A model generated the notes under the pieces. It did not search any database. It saw nothing but the letters and a program-made list of their open reading frames with translations, and was not told the DNA's origin. DNA of 64,000 bases from Immersiella caudata (lineage: Eukaryota; Ascomycota; Sordariomycetes; Sordariales; Lasiosphaeriaceae), in NCBI GenBank assembly GCA_030512335.1, contig JAULSU010000003.1, forward strand, positions 806,001 through 870,000, in the 5' to 3' direction. Made by a program: the position numbers and the translations under genes. How positions within the stretch are numbered: the first letter of the stretch is position 1; each line of letters opens with the position of its first letter. This document shows positions 20,275 to 30,541 of the stretch, piece after piece.

Positions 20275-22299
20275 ATGCACAGACGTCTGAATCGCGAAAA
20301 TGGGGAAATTCGGTTATTTCGGCTCAATCTTGAGGATCAGCACGAGCGCCACTCAGCAACAGAAGGAAACTCTTTCTCTCTGCACCTCGAGCACCACCAA
20401 CACGGCAAAACTCCGTACATAGCTCTGTCCTATGTCTGGGGCGACGCTGACAACCAAGTCCCTATCCTCGTCAACAATGTTAAGCTTCTTGTTCGCCAAA
20501 ATCTCAACCTGGCCCTCGCAAAACTCCGACAGGAAAGGCCGGAAGCTTGGATCTGGGTAGATGCAATCTGCATTGACCAAGCACACGACGACGAGAAGAG
20601 CTGGGAGGTGAATCGAATGCGAGACGTCTTTCAGAAAGCGGAAACAGTCTTCCACTGGCTCGGCCCCGCGGCGGATGATAGCGACTTTCTGCTCGACTGG
20701 GTAGCGGACTTGGGCCGGGAGGCTTCCGAAGCGGACGTGCTGGGCTTTGTTGCGATGAGCCCGAATATGCAAGAACAATGCCTTCTTCGGGTACTTGGCC
20801 ATGAACACACAGATGCTGTGCCGAAGGCAATGCTTCGAGATTCCTCCTCGGCCGATATGACGACCGAGGGGTTGGACGACAGCACATCCACCTTCCCACA
20901 AACGGCCGCTCCATTTCTGGTGCAACTGGCGACTCAGCACCCACCAAACTTGAGCTCATATCGAATGAGCAAAGCGATGGAAGCCCTCCTACAACGTCCC
21001 TTTTTCCAGCGGCTGTGGATCGTCCAAGAGCTAGCCGTATCTCAAAACGGCGTGTTTCTCTGCGACAGCCGCCAATTACCAGTCGATTATCTCGAGAGTG
21101 TTCTCGCCTTGACTAACCGGAGGCTTCCAGAACAGACATCACGGATTCTTGATGACTTGATAGCCAAGGCGAACTGTGATACAACAAGCCATCGATGGCT
21201 GGGCGGCTTCAATCGCAACCTCATTGACAACCCCGGCCTCATGGTTCGACGCAGACGCCATCAGGGAGACTTCCCTTCTCTACTCTCGATCCTCAAATGC
21301 AGCATAGCCACATTCGAGATGCCAATATTCGCTACAGCCGACCCCAGGGATCTCGTTTTCGGCCTTCTTGGAATATGCCGTGATGCGAGCTCTCTCAACC
21401 TCAGGGTGGACTACACCAAGTCGATCGTCCAGGTGTTCACCACTGTCACAAGAGCGTTCATCCATAACGACAAGGAATACTGCCTTGGTTTCAGCACCTT
21501 TCCAAAGGACTTGGACGGTCTGCCTTCTTGGGTCCCAGACTGGCATCGGATGTGCAGGGAGGGTGTACCCTTCTTCCCCGTTTCGTATGGCTTCCCCCGT
21601 TTCAAAGCGTCGCTTGATACACAACAGCCACCGGAGCGCTCTGTTGGTGGATCTAACGACTCTCCCACGCTTTTGCTCAGTGGTTTTCGCCTTGGTTCCG
21701 TCACGTCCGTCATGGATAAGCAACTCATCCGCAGCCCGAAAGAGTCCCTGACGAGCGAGATCGTCAAGTTTTGCTACGAGAGCGGAATCACCAACGACGA
21801 AACCATCATCCGCACATGCCTGATGGACAACACGCTATTCGGAGCAGCGTCACGGACTGACAGCACGTTTCTGCGCCTCGCTCGAAAGGTATTCCACGGG
21901 CAAAAGTACATCACAAAGGAGGACCTAAACCCGCAAGCCACCACCTTGCTCTCTCGATATGATCGCTTGCGAGACGAACGGGAAGGCGCTCTGGATCCAC
22001 CGATCCAGCAACAGTTTACGTGCTTCTCATCGGACCTTGATTTTAGGGTGAGGAACTTTCTTCGCGAAAAGATGAGGACCTTGTTCGTCACGGATGCTGG
22101 CATGCTCGGCTTGGGTCCATCAGAAATCCAAAAAGAAGATTTCATCGCGATTCTGTTGGGGCATAAGGCGCCGGTTGTCTTACACCAGGTGGAGGATGGC
22201 CAGTGTAGCTTTGTCGGGGAGGTTTACGTTGATGGGGTTATGGATGGCGAGGCAATGGAGGAGGGAAAAGTCGATAGGGAGAATTTCAAGATTGTGTAG
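20275..22299 (+). CDS. Heterokaryon-incompatibility (HET) domain protein, 674 aa
   Basis: Single exon from the ATG at 20275. Residues roughly 40-190 form a HET domain: motif 1 YIALSYVWGD, the ring of WVDAICIDQ about 45 residues later, and NRMRDVFQKAETVFHWLG. A later family block is LLQRPFFQRLWIVQELAVS (around residue 240) and YSGW-like/ADPRDLVFGLLGI near residue 360. HET proteins trigger cell death after non-self fusion, or relate to defence; the C-terminal region beyond residue 400 is the variable half seen in this class (PSWVPDWHR). No NACHT or repeat domain. Cytosolic. It sits next to a RIP-damaged transposon, as such genes often do. Whether it has incompatibility alleles cannot be judged from one sequence. 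Confidence 0.92.
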   Translation: MHRRLNRENGEIRLFRLNLEDQHERHSATEGNSFSLHLEHHQHGKTPYIALSYVWGDADNQVPILVNNVKLLVRQNLNLALAKLRQERPEAWIWVDAICIDQAHDDEKSWEVNRMRDVFQKAETVFHWLGPAADDSDFLLDWVADLGREASEADVLGFVAMSPNMQEQCLLRVLGHEHTDAVPKAMLRDSSSADMTTEGLDDSTSTFPQTAAPFLVQLATQHPPNLSSYRMSKAMEALLQRPFFQRLWIVQELAVSQNGVFLCDSRQLPVDYLESVLALTNRRLPEQTSRILDDLIAKANCDTTSHRWLGGFNRNLIDNPGLMVRRRRHQGDFPSLLSILKCSIATFEMPIFATADPRDLVFGLLGICRDASSLNLRVDYTKSIVQVFTTVTRAFIHNDKEYCLGFSTFPKDLDGLPSWVPDWHRMCREGVPFFPVSYGFPRFKASLDTQQPPERSVGGSNDSPTLLLSGFRLGSVTSVMDKQLIRSPKESLTSEIVKFCYESGITNDETIIRTCLMDNTLFGAASRTDSTFLRLARKVFHGQKYITKEDLNPQATTLLSRYDRLRDEREGALDPPIQQQFTCFSSDLDFRVRNFLREKMRTLFVTDAGMLGLGPSEIQKEDFIAILLGHKAPVVLHQVEDGQCSFVGEVYVDGVMDGEAMEEGKVDRENFKIV

Positions 22300-22657
22300 C
22301 TGTTCGGTTTTTGGTTTCATTTTTGGAGGGTTTACATATTGCGTTGGCCAAAATCTCCAGCTCAGTCACTCACCATCTTTTTGCTTGGCGCGGGGCGTTC
22401 GGCTGCAAATCATCATACGCCAAGGCGCTTTCATTTGCTTCTTGTGGTGGCTGATCGCTCAAAGGCCCCAGCTTCGGCCCAAAACGGCTGCAGCGTTGAA
22501 GCATCACCATTTTACCAAAAGCTGGGCTCTTATTTTCTCAAATCACAGGAATTCAAAAACACCGCATCATCCCTTCCCACCTCCCTCGACTCTTTTCCCA
22601 TTTTTCACCAACCATCAAAATCCGATTTCCATCACCACACAATTCAGACGCGCAAGC
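22300..22657. other. Intergenic
   Basis: No supported gene. CT/A-rich leader immediately before the ATG at 22658. Confidence 0.5.
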
Positions 22658-22897
22658 ATGAGATTCTCCGCCATTTTCACTCAACTCGCCGCGGCGGCCA
22701 TGCTGGCGACAGGCATCCAAGCCGCCCCTATCGCTAGTGGTGACGTCAAAGTTCCAGAAGAGATCGAGCACACCGTTGTCCTTCCGATCCACGTTCCTCT
22801 TCCCGACACCGAGATTGAGGTTGAGACAGCCGGTAAAGAGGTGGAAGTTGAGCTTGAGGGCGGAGAAGTCGAAGTGGAGGTTGAGACCACTCGCTAG
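22658..22897 (+). CDS. Small secreted acidic Glu/Val-repeat protein, 79 aa
   Basis: Single exon. Signal peptide MRFSAIFTQLAAAAMLATGIQA, then a short region (PEEIEHTVVLPIHVPLPD) and a tail in which Glu and Val alternate (TEIEVETAGKEVEVELEGG, EVEVEVE), interrupted by two glycine turns. Alternating charged and beta-branched residues favour beta-strands or amyloid-like stacking with one acidic face. No cysteines. No family recognised. A possible 3'UTR intron (GTGAGT...TAG, 22942-23005) follows the stop. Function unknown; a wall-associated or metal-binding role is speculation. Confidence 0.6.
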   Translation: MRFSAIFTQLAAAAMLATGIQAAPIASGDVKVPEEIEHTVVLPIHVPLPDTEIEVETAGKEVEVELEGGEVEVEVETTR

Positions 22898-23514
22898 CGT
22901 GTGTCACATTGAAGGAACAAATCCGCCGATTATACAAAGCCAGTGAGTTCCCTTCCCTTGCCTCACGGAATGCTAGCCGCCCTGTGGATGACTAACATGT
23001 GATAGAAACATGCGGGTCTCAGTTCTGGACTGTTCTGGCTGCATGGAGCTTGCATCACCGCCGGTGGCTTTGGGGACGACGGGGTGTCAGGCGGGCTTGG
23101 AGGTGGACTGTTGCTCTGTATTGGATTGGGGCGGGGGTGGCGGATCGTGTATGACTTTGGGTTGGTGTTCGGTGTAATGTGTAATAATATTTGCTACTAT
23201 GACTCGTGGAGTTACATGTGCACCCTTTGTCACATTTTTGCTTTGTTGGGAAAGTAGAACTTGATTTCTCTCCAGACTAGCATAGGCGTGTGCCATCCTT
23301 CGCATCTGTTAGACAGAACTTGGAGCAATCTTCAGCCCCCCTTCCCTTGTCGTATCCCACAAACCCTCCCCTCACCCGAATCTAACTCTCCCAACATTTC
23401 AGCCAAAACAAATCCTTCCCCCTATCCCTCTCCTTCAAACGACACCAAAACCCCTCAACAACTCCTCATTCTCCCCCACCCCCCTCTCCGCCTCCCCCAC
23501 CTCAATATCCTCAC
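22898..23514. other. Intergenic / 3' UTR
   Basis: 3' region of the Glu/Val gene, then a C/A-rich stretch. The C-rich part continues into an open minus-strand frame discussed with the next entry. Confidence 0.4.
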
Positions 23515-23982
23515 TTATCGAGTTCCACACTTCGCTCTTCCCCAAAATCTCCACCTCCCCATGCACAACCAACCGAAACCTCTTCCCAACACACCCCCAT
23601 CCACAAAACAAACCCCCTTCACCACAACACACATCCCCCCATCGTAGAACCCATCGACATAAATTCCCTCCGGAGTCGGAACCGCAACGGGATGCTCAAC
23701 GCCAAAGTGTGACTCAGGTGTTATCTCGGCTTCGGATTGGTCTGAGATGATGAATGGGCGGTTGACTTTGGCGGTGGCGTCGGCGTCGAGGAGGGATGTG
23801 GAGAGTCTGATGAAGATGATGGAGGGGGAGAGGATTTCGCGGAGGGGGGCGGAGCGGGGAGGTTGGATGTAGAAGGAGGCGGGGATGTAGTCTGTGTTTG
23901 AGTCTGAGAGGGAGGCGGGGCTTGGACGGGGAGGACCGGAACGAAGAGTACTGGGCCGTGGAGGACTTGAACAAGGGGGCAT
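23515..23982 (-). CDS. Hypothetical protein, possibly frameshifted near its 3' end
   Basis: Open frame from ATG 23982 gives a 155-residue product starting MPPCSSPPRPSTLRSG, with a middle part that looks like real protein (SPSIIFIRLSTSLLDADATAKVN, FGVEHPVAVPTPEGIYVDGFYDGG). After about 23640 the other minus-strand frame, ending near 23435, looks more protein-like (KRFRLVVHGEVEILGKSEVW and on to GENEELLRGFG). This suggests either a one-base shift in the G-rich run around 23600-23620 or an unusual short intron. No family recognised, no signal peptide. Reality of the gene itself is uncertain. Confidence 0.35.
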   Translation of the reverse strand: MPPCSSPPRPSTLRSGPPRPSPASLSDSNTDYIPASFYIQPPRSAPLREILSPSIIFIRLSTSLLDADATAKVNRPFIISDQSEAEITPESHFGVEHPVAVPTPEGIYVDGFYDGGMCVVVKGVCFVDGGVLGRGFGWLCMGRWRFWGRAKCGTR

Positions 23983-24372
23983 TGTGTTGGTTTCGTGAGT
24001 TACACTATCGTAACTAAGAAGGCAGGGGCCACGGTTCAATGGATTACCTGAAGTTTGGTTTCAAAGAGGAATAGGGGAATGAGCGCTTCTCCGATCCTTG
24101 GAAGTGCTTTGTGGAAGAGTTGGAAGTGGTCTCACCCATCACAGGCTCGCCGGCAGCTTATATGCTAGTGGTTATGTGTAACTGAAAGATTGGTATTTCT
24201 GATTCATTGCCTCTTGATGATTCACGGTCGCTTTGCTTACCCTGCAGAAAACTACTATTGAAGAAGATTGGTTAAACAACTCATTCATCGAACAAACTTG
24301 GAATGAAAAGATTTACGTTTTGGGAAACCAAGAGCAGCCCGCGTTGACCCAACTCGTACAAACATCAAACAG
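23983..24372. other. Intergenic
   Basis: Nothing recognisable; 3' side of the AAA ATPase gene and promoter side of the hypothetical gene. Confidence 0.5.
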
Positions 24373-27300
24373 TCAAAACATCTCCCTAATCTCAGCCCTC
24401 TCTCGTTTTCCGTACTCATTCTTGCAGTCTACGTACCCCTGGTTGCAGTCAACATCATTACTCCGCTCCAATTTTCCCATACTCCCCAAATATCCATAAT
24501 CCATACTTCCCCTTCCAGCATGCCGCCCCTGAACAGGGCTCCCCCCAGGACTGAGTGGCCTGACACCTCCATCCAGTGAGGCACGATGTGATGTCACGCC
24601 CAGGGAGTGCGAAGGAGGTTGCATATGCCCCGGGAGTGGACCGTTGTCACTTGCATCGGCGTCAAAAGAGCTTCGCATCGGTGACGGTGATCTCCTCCCC
24701 GGCGCCATGTTGCTTCCCCCCGGGATCCCCAGCCTCGGCCCACTCACCCAGCTGCCCTGCCCGGTGGGACGGAAAGATGGGACTCTTGGGGATCTTGCCA
24801 TGGTGTCGAACGCAGAGGCTCCCCCTCCGGATCCGTAGTCATAGGCTTGCTGAGTTTGTGTGTAAAGCTCAACTTGGCTTTGCTTCCGAACCGTGAACTC
24901 GTCCGCCCGATTCTCCGCCTCCCTGGCCAAATCAGCGTCATTCATACCGGAGTACACCTCCTGCATATACTGATCAAAGGAGGAAGTGATCTCATCCATG
25001 ACTTGGAAGTGCTTGACTTGTAATCGTGGGGCAGGGATGACGTGTTGGGTCGGGTTTCCGCTGGATGATTTCAACCGCTCCGCCTCCGCATCCGCGTCTG
25101 CGTACGCCAAGCTCCTCGCCACTTGGAAGGCGTTGCGAATCTGGCGTCCATTCCACTGGCCTGTGTTACGACGATTCGAAGCAAACTGGGCTTCGGCAAA
25201 ACGAAGAATCTCGTCGTCACAGATTTCCATTGGTCGACGAGTCCCATTGTTCTGGTGATCCTGTTCCATGCGACGGAGACGGTGAAGATTGATCTCCCAG
25301 ATTTCGAGTGTCTGCTGGCGGTTCAGGGGTGGATACAAGATCTTGTAGTGAATGCGAGACTTGAATGCTTCATCGAGTGCACCGGGGAGGTTGGTGGTCA
25401 TGAAGAGAATGCCTGTGTAATAGTCCAGGACTCGGAGGAATACTGTGCTCTGTTAGTGGCCCCTTCTTCCATGTCTGGGAGGTCAAGCGCTCATACCGGA
25501 CACCAAGGCATTCTTGGCAATAGTTCCACCCTTTGAGCGCTGAGCGAAGAATGTGTCCACTTCATCCATGAGGAGGATGCAATCCCAAAGACTGGCAAGC
25601 CGAAAAATTCTCCTGAGCTTTGATTCAACTTCCGCAGGCGTCAATCCGAGGTCGCCACAGGTGATCTTGAACAGGGGCTTGCCATTCGTTTGGGCAATTG
25701 CTTCCGCAGTGGCCGTTTTGCCCACGCCAGGAGCGCCGTACAGCAGGATGAACAGCCCCGTTCCCTTTCCGTTGATTATATCCTGCGACATTCTTGCGTC
25801 CCCGAGTTCCCTTTCCGCGGCCTTCTGAAGCAGATGGCCTCGAACAGAATTTTGGATGTTGGTTTTCATCTCATTTGGAATGCGGAGCGAGTCAAGGGCG
25901 TCTCGCGAACTGGACAACTCGGTAACGAACATGATATCTAACTGCGAGAACTTTCGCTCCTGGAAAACGTAGGCGAATACTCGGGAAGCGATGAGGTATC
26001 GGTCTTCACGGCGCAGGTAGTCGACTGTCGTGAGCTGGCCGTGGGCATCGTTCTCAGCCATTTTGGCAAGGAGGGGGTCCTCTGAGACGTATCTGTTCTG
26101 TTCCCACATCTCTGTTGTAAGCCATGTCAGTAAATCTGTTGCCAGTATCATGTTAGGGTCCGACGAAAAACATACCCGCCCCCGTTCTCACTGATATCAC
26201 TTCGCTGGTCTCCGCCAGGAGCTTCGCGCGGTCCGGGCCTGACCACCACAGAATGGGAAAGTCGTCAGACTCAGTGATCTGCTCAACGGGCCTTGGCTTG
26301 AGAATGGTGCGTCGAGGCCGCCAAGCCGGACACGCGCGAAAAGCTTCGGAAAAGTCAATCATGATTTCGCTGTTGATGTGCTCAGGGTGCTTCAGCGGCA
26401 CGCCGTCGACGTCGTTGACAGGATCACCTTTCGGGGTCTTCATGACGGTCCAAGCATTGTAACAACCGTGCTTGGTCTCGAAGTAGCGCAGGGTTTTGTC
26501 TCCAACTTCGAACCCGACCTCGAGGAGCTTCTCGTGCTCCTTGGCAAACCGAACTGGAAAGACGGGCAGGGCGGAGATCTTCCGGGTTCCAGGATAGGGC
26601 CGAATGGAGAAGCTCTTGTTGACGGTGCAATATTCCTCCCCTGTGTACTCGAGGTAGAAGGCACGCACGACAAAGGCACCATCTTCCTCGCCTCGATCCT
26701 GGACGTCATATTTGCGATGGTCGGACGGGGTCATTTGGTATTGCGTATCACACGTACGGACACCATACACGCGCCACAGCCTCTCTCCAATACCAAAATT
26801 GATCTGGCCAGGAGTGTCAGACGGCAGCTGCCGGTAGATGAGCTCGCCAACGCGGAAGAGATAGTGAAGATCTGTGAAGCGAACTTCGGGGTTGTCGTTT
26901 GCCGTCAGGCGGTCAAACTGGTAATGCTCTGGCATGATCTCCTTCTCCATGAAGTCGACGTAGCATCGAAGAATCGCCAGAGCAGCGGGGCTGTTGTTGA
27001 CAGAGTATTCCCGAGCGTCGCCTTCTGAATGCGCGCCACCCCACCGACCCTCGAGCTCGCGAAGAACCTCTTTCATCTGGGGCAGGAAGTAGATGAGAGC
27101 TGAGAAGGGCCGGAAGAAGGTCTGGGGTCGAGGCGACCAAGGCTCCTCTTGGATATCGGCAAGGATCTTCAGCAGTGCTGGGGCCTGGAGCCGGATGCGC
27201 TGGATGCGTGTCTGGAGGCTCTGGGACTGATTCTTGGCTAACTGCTCGGTGCCGACTTTCCCCTTGTCCTTGGGCGGGCGGGACGCTGATGCCGCATCTC

Positions 27301-27691
27301 CCTGGTCGGAATGGCGGGCACGGAGCTTGCGCTCCTCCTGCATCTCTTGGATGTGACTGGATGAGGATCCCTTGATGACGAGCACGTCAACGGCATAGCG
27401 AGGCTCCTCGACACTGAAGTGATTTTTGAACTGCTCAAAATTGCACTTTCGGACCTCTGGGATAGCAGTGGTGTTTGTTAGCTGAGTCCAGGCGCGGGCC
27501 GGGTCTTCAGTCTCGTCGGCCGCTTCAGTGCGACAGGTTGGATCGCTCAGGGAGTCATGTCGGCCATGACCTGTCCCAAACCCGCTTTCGCGGCGTTCGA
27601 CGTGGCCCAGTTGAGTCTGAAGGGACCTGACCTTTTCTCTCAGATCCGTCACAGTATCAGCGCTCTCGTCGAAGAAATCGTGGCGGGCCAT
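24373..27691 (-). CDS. Fungal AAA-type ATPase with DUF7025-type N-terminal region, 1066 aa
   Basis: Three exons: 27691-26176, 26111-25497, 25442-24373. Intron 1 could also end at 26136 in the same frame, adding 8 residues; the 64-bp version has the better branch site. The N-terminus begins MARHDFFDESADTVTDLREK (coiled coil), followed by a long DUF7025-like segment (SALIYFLPQMKEVL..., FRVGELIYRQL...). The single AAA domain has Walker A GAPGVGKT, Walker B CILLMDEVD, and sensor region LFMTTNLPGALDEAF with SRIHYKILYPPL. The last 200 residues are Gly/Pro/Ser-rich and disordered. This family is common in Pezizomycotina, possibly acting on DNA or protein complexes; the true role is unknown. It diverges from the DUF7708 gene at 28329, and pieces of both genes recur downstream (30384-30475, 33436-33537). 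Confidence 0.88.
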
Positions 27692-28328
27692 GGTCGGCTG
27701 TGGAGTAGTGAATCGCCGAGAGAAATGGCCTACTGGGCAGACCTGTGTGTGATACAAAGTGGGACCCTTGGCGATATAAGTGCCTGCGATGCTGCCCACA
27801 CCGAACGGTCTGTAGCGGTGCTCCAAGTCAAGGCTGCTGCATCGTTGTCTTGTGTCGTGTGCTCGATTGCCATATCTCGAAGGAAGCAAGGCAAAGGTCA
27901 TGCCCGGCAACTCGCATATGCCACCGTCGGGCGGGGCCAACCACGTTGGCTCAAACAAAAAGAGGCATCCGGATTTGGGGTCCGTAAGCCTCGAATTTGA
28001 TGCAAGGTGTATGCTGGTGGTTGCGAAGGTGACGGGGAAGGGTTCCAATTGGCCGATGGCAAGATGAAGGAGGTGCCCGATTCCTGTGGGTCCGCGCGTC
28101 TGCCTGACGAGTCGCACCTTCCCCCACACAACTTCACAAGGCTCTCAGCAGATTTGGAATCCACCCCAGCGGACAAATCCAGCAAAGGCAAACACAGATA
28201 ATGCACGGTGGGAGAACGGCAGGCGGGGTCAGAATTCTTCCTTCGTGGGAGCTCAGGGTCACGCACACCACCGACCACCAACTTCGGGGTCTTTGCACTA
28301 TCGCTCCCAACCCATCTTCAATTTCAGG
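27692..28328. promoter_or_regulatory. Divergent promoter between AAA ATPase and DUF7708 genes
   Basis: 640 bp shared upstream region of two diverging genes. Open frames here are extensions without ATG. No specific site identified. Confidence 0.5.
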
Positions 28329-30332
28329 ATGGCTTTCCCAAACATCACGGCTAGAACAACCAACTTTGCTCAAAAGTTCATCAGATCTCGGGGTCCCGAT
28401 ATCCATCCCGCCTTCAACGTCCCGTCTCACTTCAACCCCGCCACTTCGAGTTTCGAGCTCAATGAAGTCCAGTGAGCTACCGACCGCTAGTCAATATACC
28501 ACTGAAACGCTAACTCTTCGACAAGTAACCTGCGTGAAATCCTGGAAGAAGTCGAGAAAAAGGCACCCGAACTCGTAGACTTTGACTTCGATGTTAAGTG
28601 CTGCACCTGGAGAGATGTTCATGCCGAGCTCGAGAGAGCACAGGACGCTGTGCTGGCGAGCGAGCAGCGTGGGCAGAAGGGCGTTCGAAAATGGTGGCGC
28701 GCGGTGGGGACGTATGGTGGTGTTGTCGGCCCGGTTTTATCTGTCTTTCCGGATGAGCTCTCTGTTCTCCATGGAGGGCTCGCACTGCTCTTGAGCGTAA
28801 GATTCCATTGCCGAGATCTCTGACTCCAGCATCCTCTTGGTAATGGTGGGCTAACAGCTGCCAGATTGCTCGACACAAAGAGACCAATAGATACCGAATC
28901 CTGAGGGCCGTGGAGAATCTCCCCAACACCATTGAGATGGCCCAGGACGTGGCCCGAAACTACCCGCTGAATGCGGACAAGACGGAGAGCATTCGTCTGC
29001 ACGAGAGCATCAACGACCTTCAGCAAACGCTTCTCCGCGCCCTCCCGGATTTGATCCAAAAACTAAACCCGGACACTATCGGTACGTCTCACGTCTGGTT
29101 TGGGTCGCGTCTGCTGATGTGCCACTAGTGGGCAAAGCGCTTGGTCCCTTCAAGGGCCACGACATCGACCACATTCTGGATGCAATATCAAGCAGCTCAG
29201 ACAAGGTTCGAGCCTGCGCAGAAGGCATCAGGGACTCCACCATCACCGATATCGACAGGAAAGTGTCCGAGGTCCTCCAGCTCCAGCAATCCATGCAGTA
29301 CGCCATCGACGCTATCGCCGGGCAAAACGGTCTCCTCCAGTTCCTAACTGAATATTGCAGTAAGCCCAACGAAATCCCCCTCCCCTCATAGCCAAGCAGC
29401 TAACACCCCCAGAACCCCCAAATCAACAACCAGTCACCCCCTCCGCCTCCCCCTTCCCATCGCCCAACCAGCCCACACGCACCCTTACCCCCTCGCACCT
29501 TCTCTCCCTCGTAAACGTCCACCACCTCCGCGCCCTCGACGAACAAAACCACATCATGCGCCGCGGCTCTTCACTTGACGGCCCCTCCATCAGCCGCGCC
29601 GCATCCCTCATTCAAACTCCACAAATCCAATCCCTCCTCCATTCGCCCCAGTCCGGCCTCGTTCTAGCAGACGGTCATGCCGATCGCGCGCAAATGGGTC
29701 GGGTATCCCCTGTCTCTTACGTATGCGCTATGATGGCGCATGCTATGCAACGACAGAAGAATCCCGTGTTGGTCTTCTTCTGTGGACAGCACGCGAGTTC
29801 AGATGATGTCGATGGGTTGGGTGGACCGCAGGGTTTGGTGAGGAGTTTGGTCTCGCAGTTGGTGTTGCTGCTGGTGCAGAATGGGTGGATGAGAGAGGGG
29901 CAGGAGGTTCCCGTTGGGATGTCTGCCAGTGTTGGTGCAGACGGGATGGATTGGTCAGGTCGGGGTTGGGAAGGGCAGCAGGGAGAGGAGCCAGGAGTGA
30001 CTCTCGGGGATCTTTGCGAGGTGTTATGCTGGTTGTTGGGGTTAGTTCCGACGGGCGTGTCGGTGTTTTGCTTAGTGGATGGGATTTCGTACTATGAGAG
30101 GGAGTTCTGGAGGGAGGACTATGCGATTGTAATGGGAATGTTTGGGAAGGCTATGCAGGATGTGCGCCTGGGAGGGTTCTTCAAGGTGTTGATGACGAGT
30201 CCGACTGCAAGCCAGGGGTTGCCAGAGGGTATTCCGCATGAGAGAGTATCGCTAAGGGGGCCGAGACCTGGGGTTGGTGCATCGGAGAGGGCGTTAAGAT
30301 CTGCGATGCGGACAGGGGAGTGGGCGGGGTGA
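28329..30332 (+). CDS. DUF7708-type fungal protein (NLR-related N-domain), 593 aa
   Basis: Five exons: 28329-28471, 28526-28796, 28865-29081, 29129-29359, 29413-30332, all in frame. Exons 2-3 give the family hallmark: a helix-rich segment CCTWRDVHAELERAQDAV, then RKWWRAVGTYGG...VLSVFPDELSVLHGGLALLL, as in the N-terminal region attached to many fungal NACHT proteins. Exons 3-4 encode long helices (DKVRACAEGIRDSTITDIDRK). Exon 5 has a linker and a STAND-like stretch (NPVLVFFCGQHASSDDVDG, LVSQLVLLLVQNG, VSVFCLVDGISYYEREFW) but no clear P-loop, so any ATPase activity is doubtful. Ends SEALRSA-like ERALRSAMRTGEWAG. Soluble; possible signalling or non-self role by association only. A second copy of the last 33 codons survives at 33436-33537. 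Confidence 0.8.
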
Positions 30333-30383
30333 TGACGTCGAAGAGCGGCGGTGGAGTGTGGAAGGCTTTTGAGGCCTCAGCTA

Positions 30384-30475
30384 TGTTGGTGATCTCCTCA
30401 CTGGGGCCATGCTGCTTCCCCCCGGGATTGCCAGTGTCGACCCACTCACCCAGCTGCCCTGCGCGATGGGACCAG
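30384..30475 (-). pseudogene. Fragment of an AAA ATPase 3' end (second copy)
   Basis: About 90 bp that match the segment at roughly 24680-24772 of the AAA ATPase gene in the same orientation, with roughly one mismatch in seven. Both encode QGSWVSG..L.IPGGS.MAP.RRSP. No AAA domain is nearby, so this is a leftover of a duplication. Confidence 0.8.
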
Positions 30476-30541
30476 CAGTTTCTTCGAAGCCGTCATTTGG
30501 CGATTGATACTTCTCAACCGGATTGAAACATCTCTTACAAA

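Noticed and set aside
28329..30332. A full NACHT/NLR protein
   Set aside because: No Walker A P-loop or repeat domain is visible; only the DUF7708-type N-region and a STAND-like remnant can be supported.
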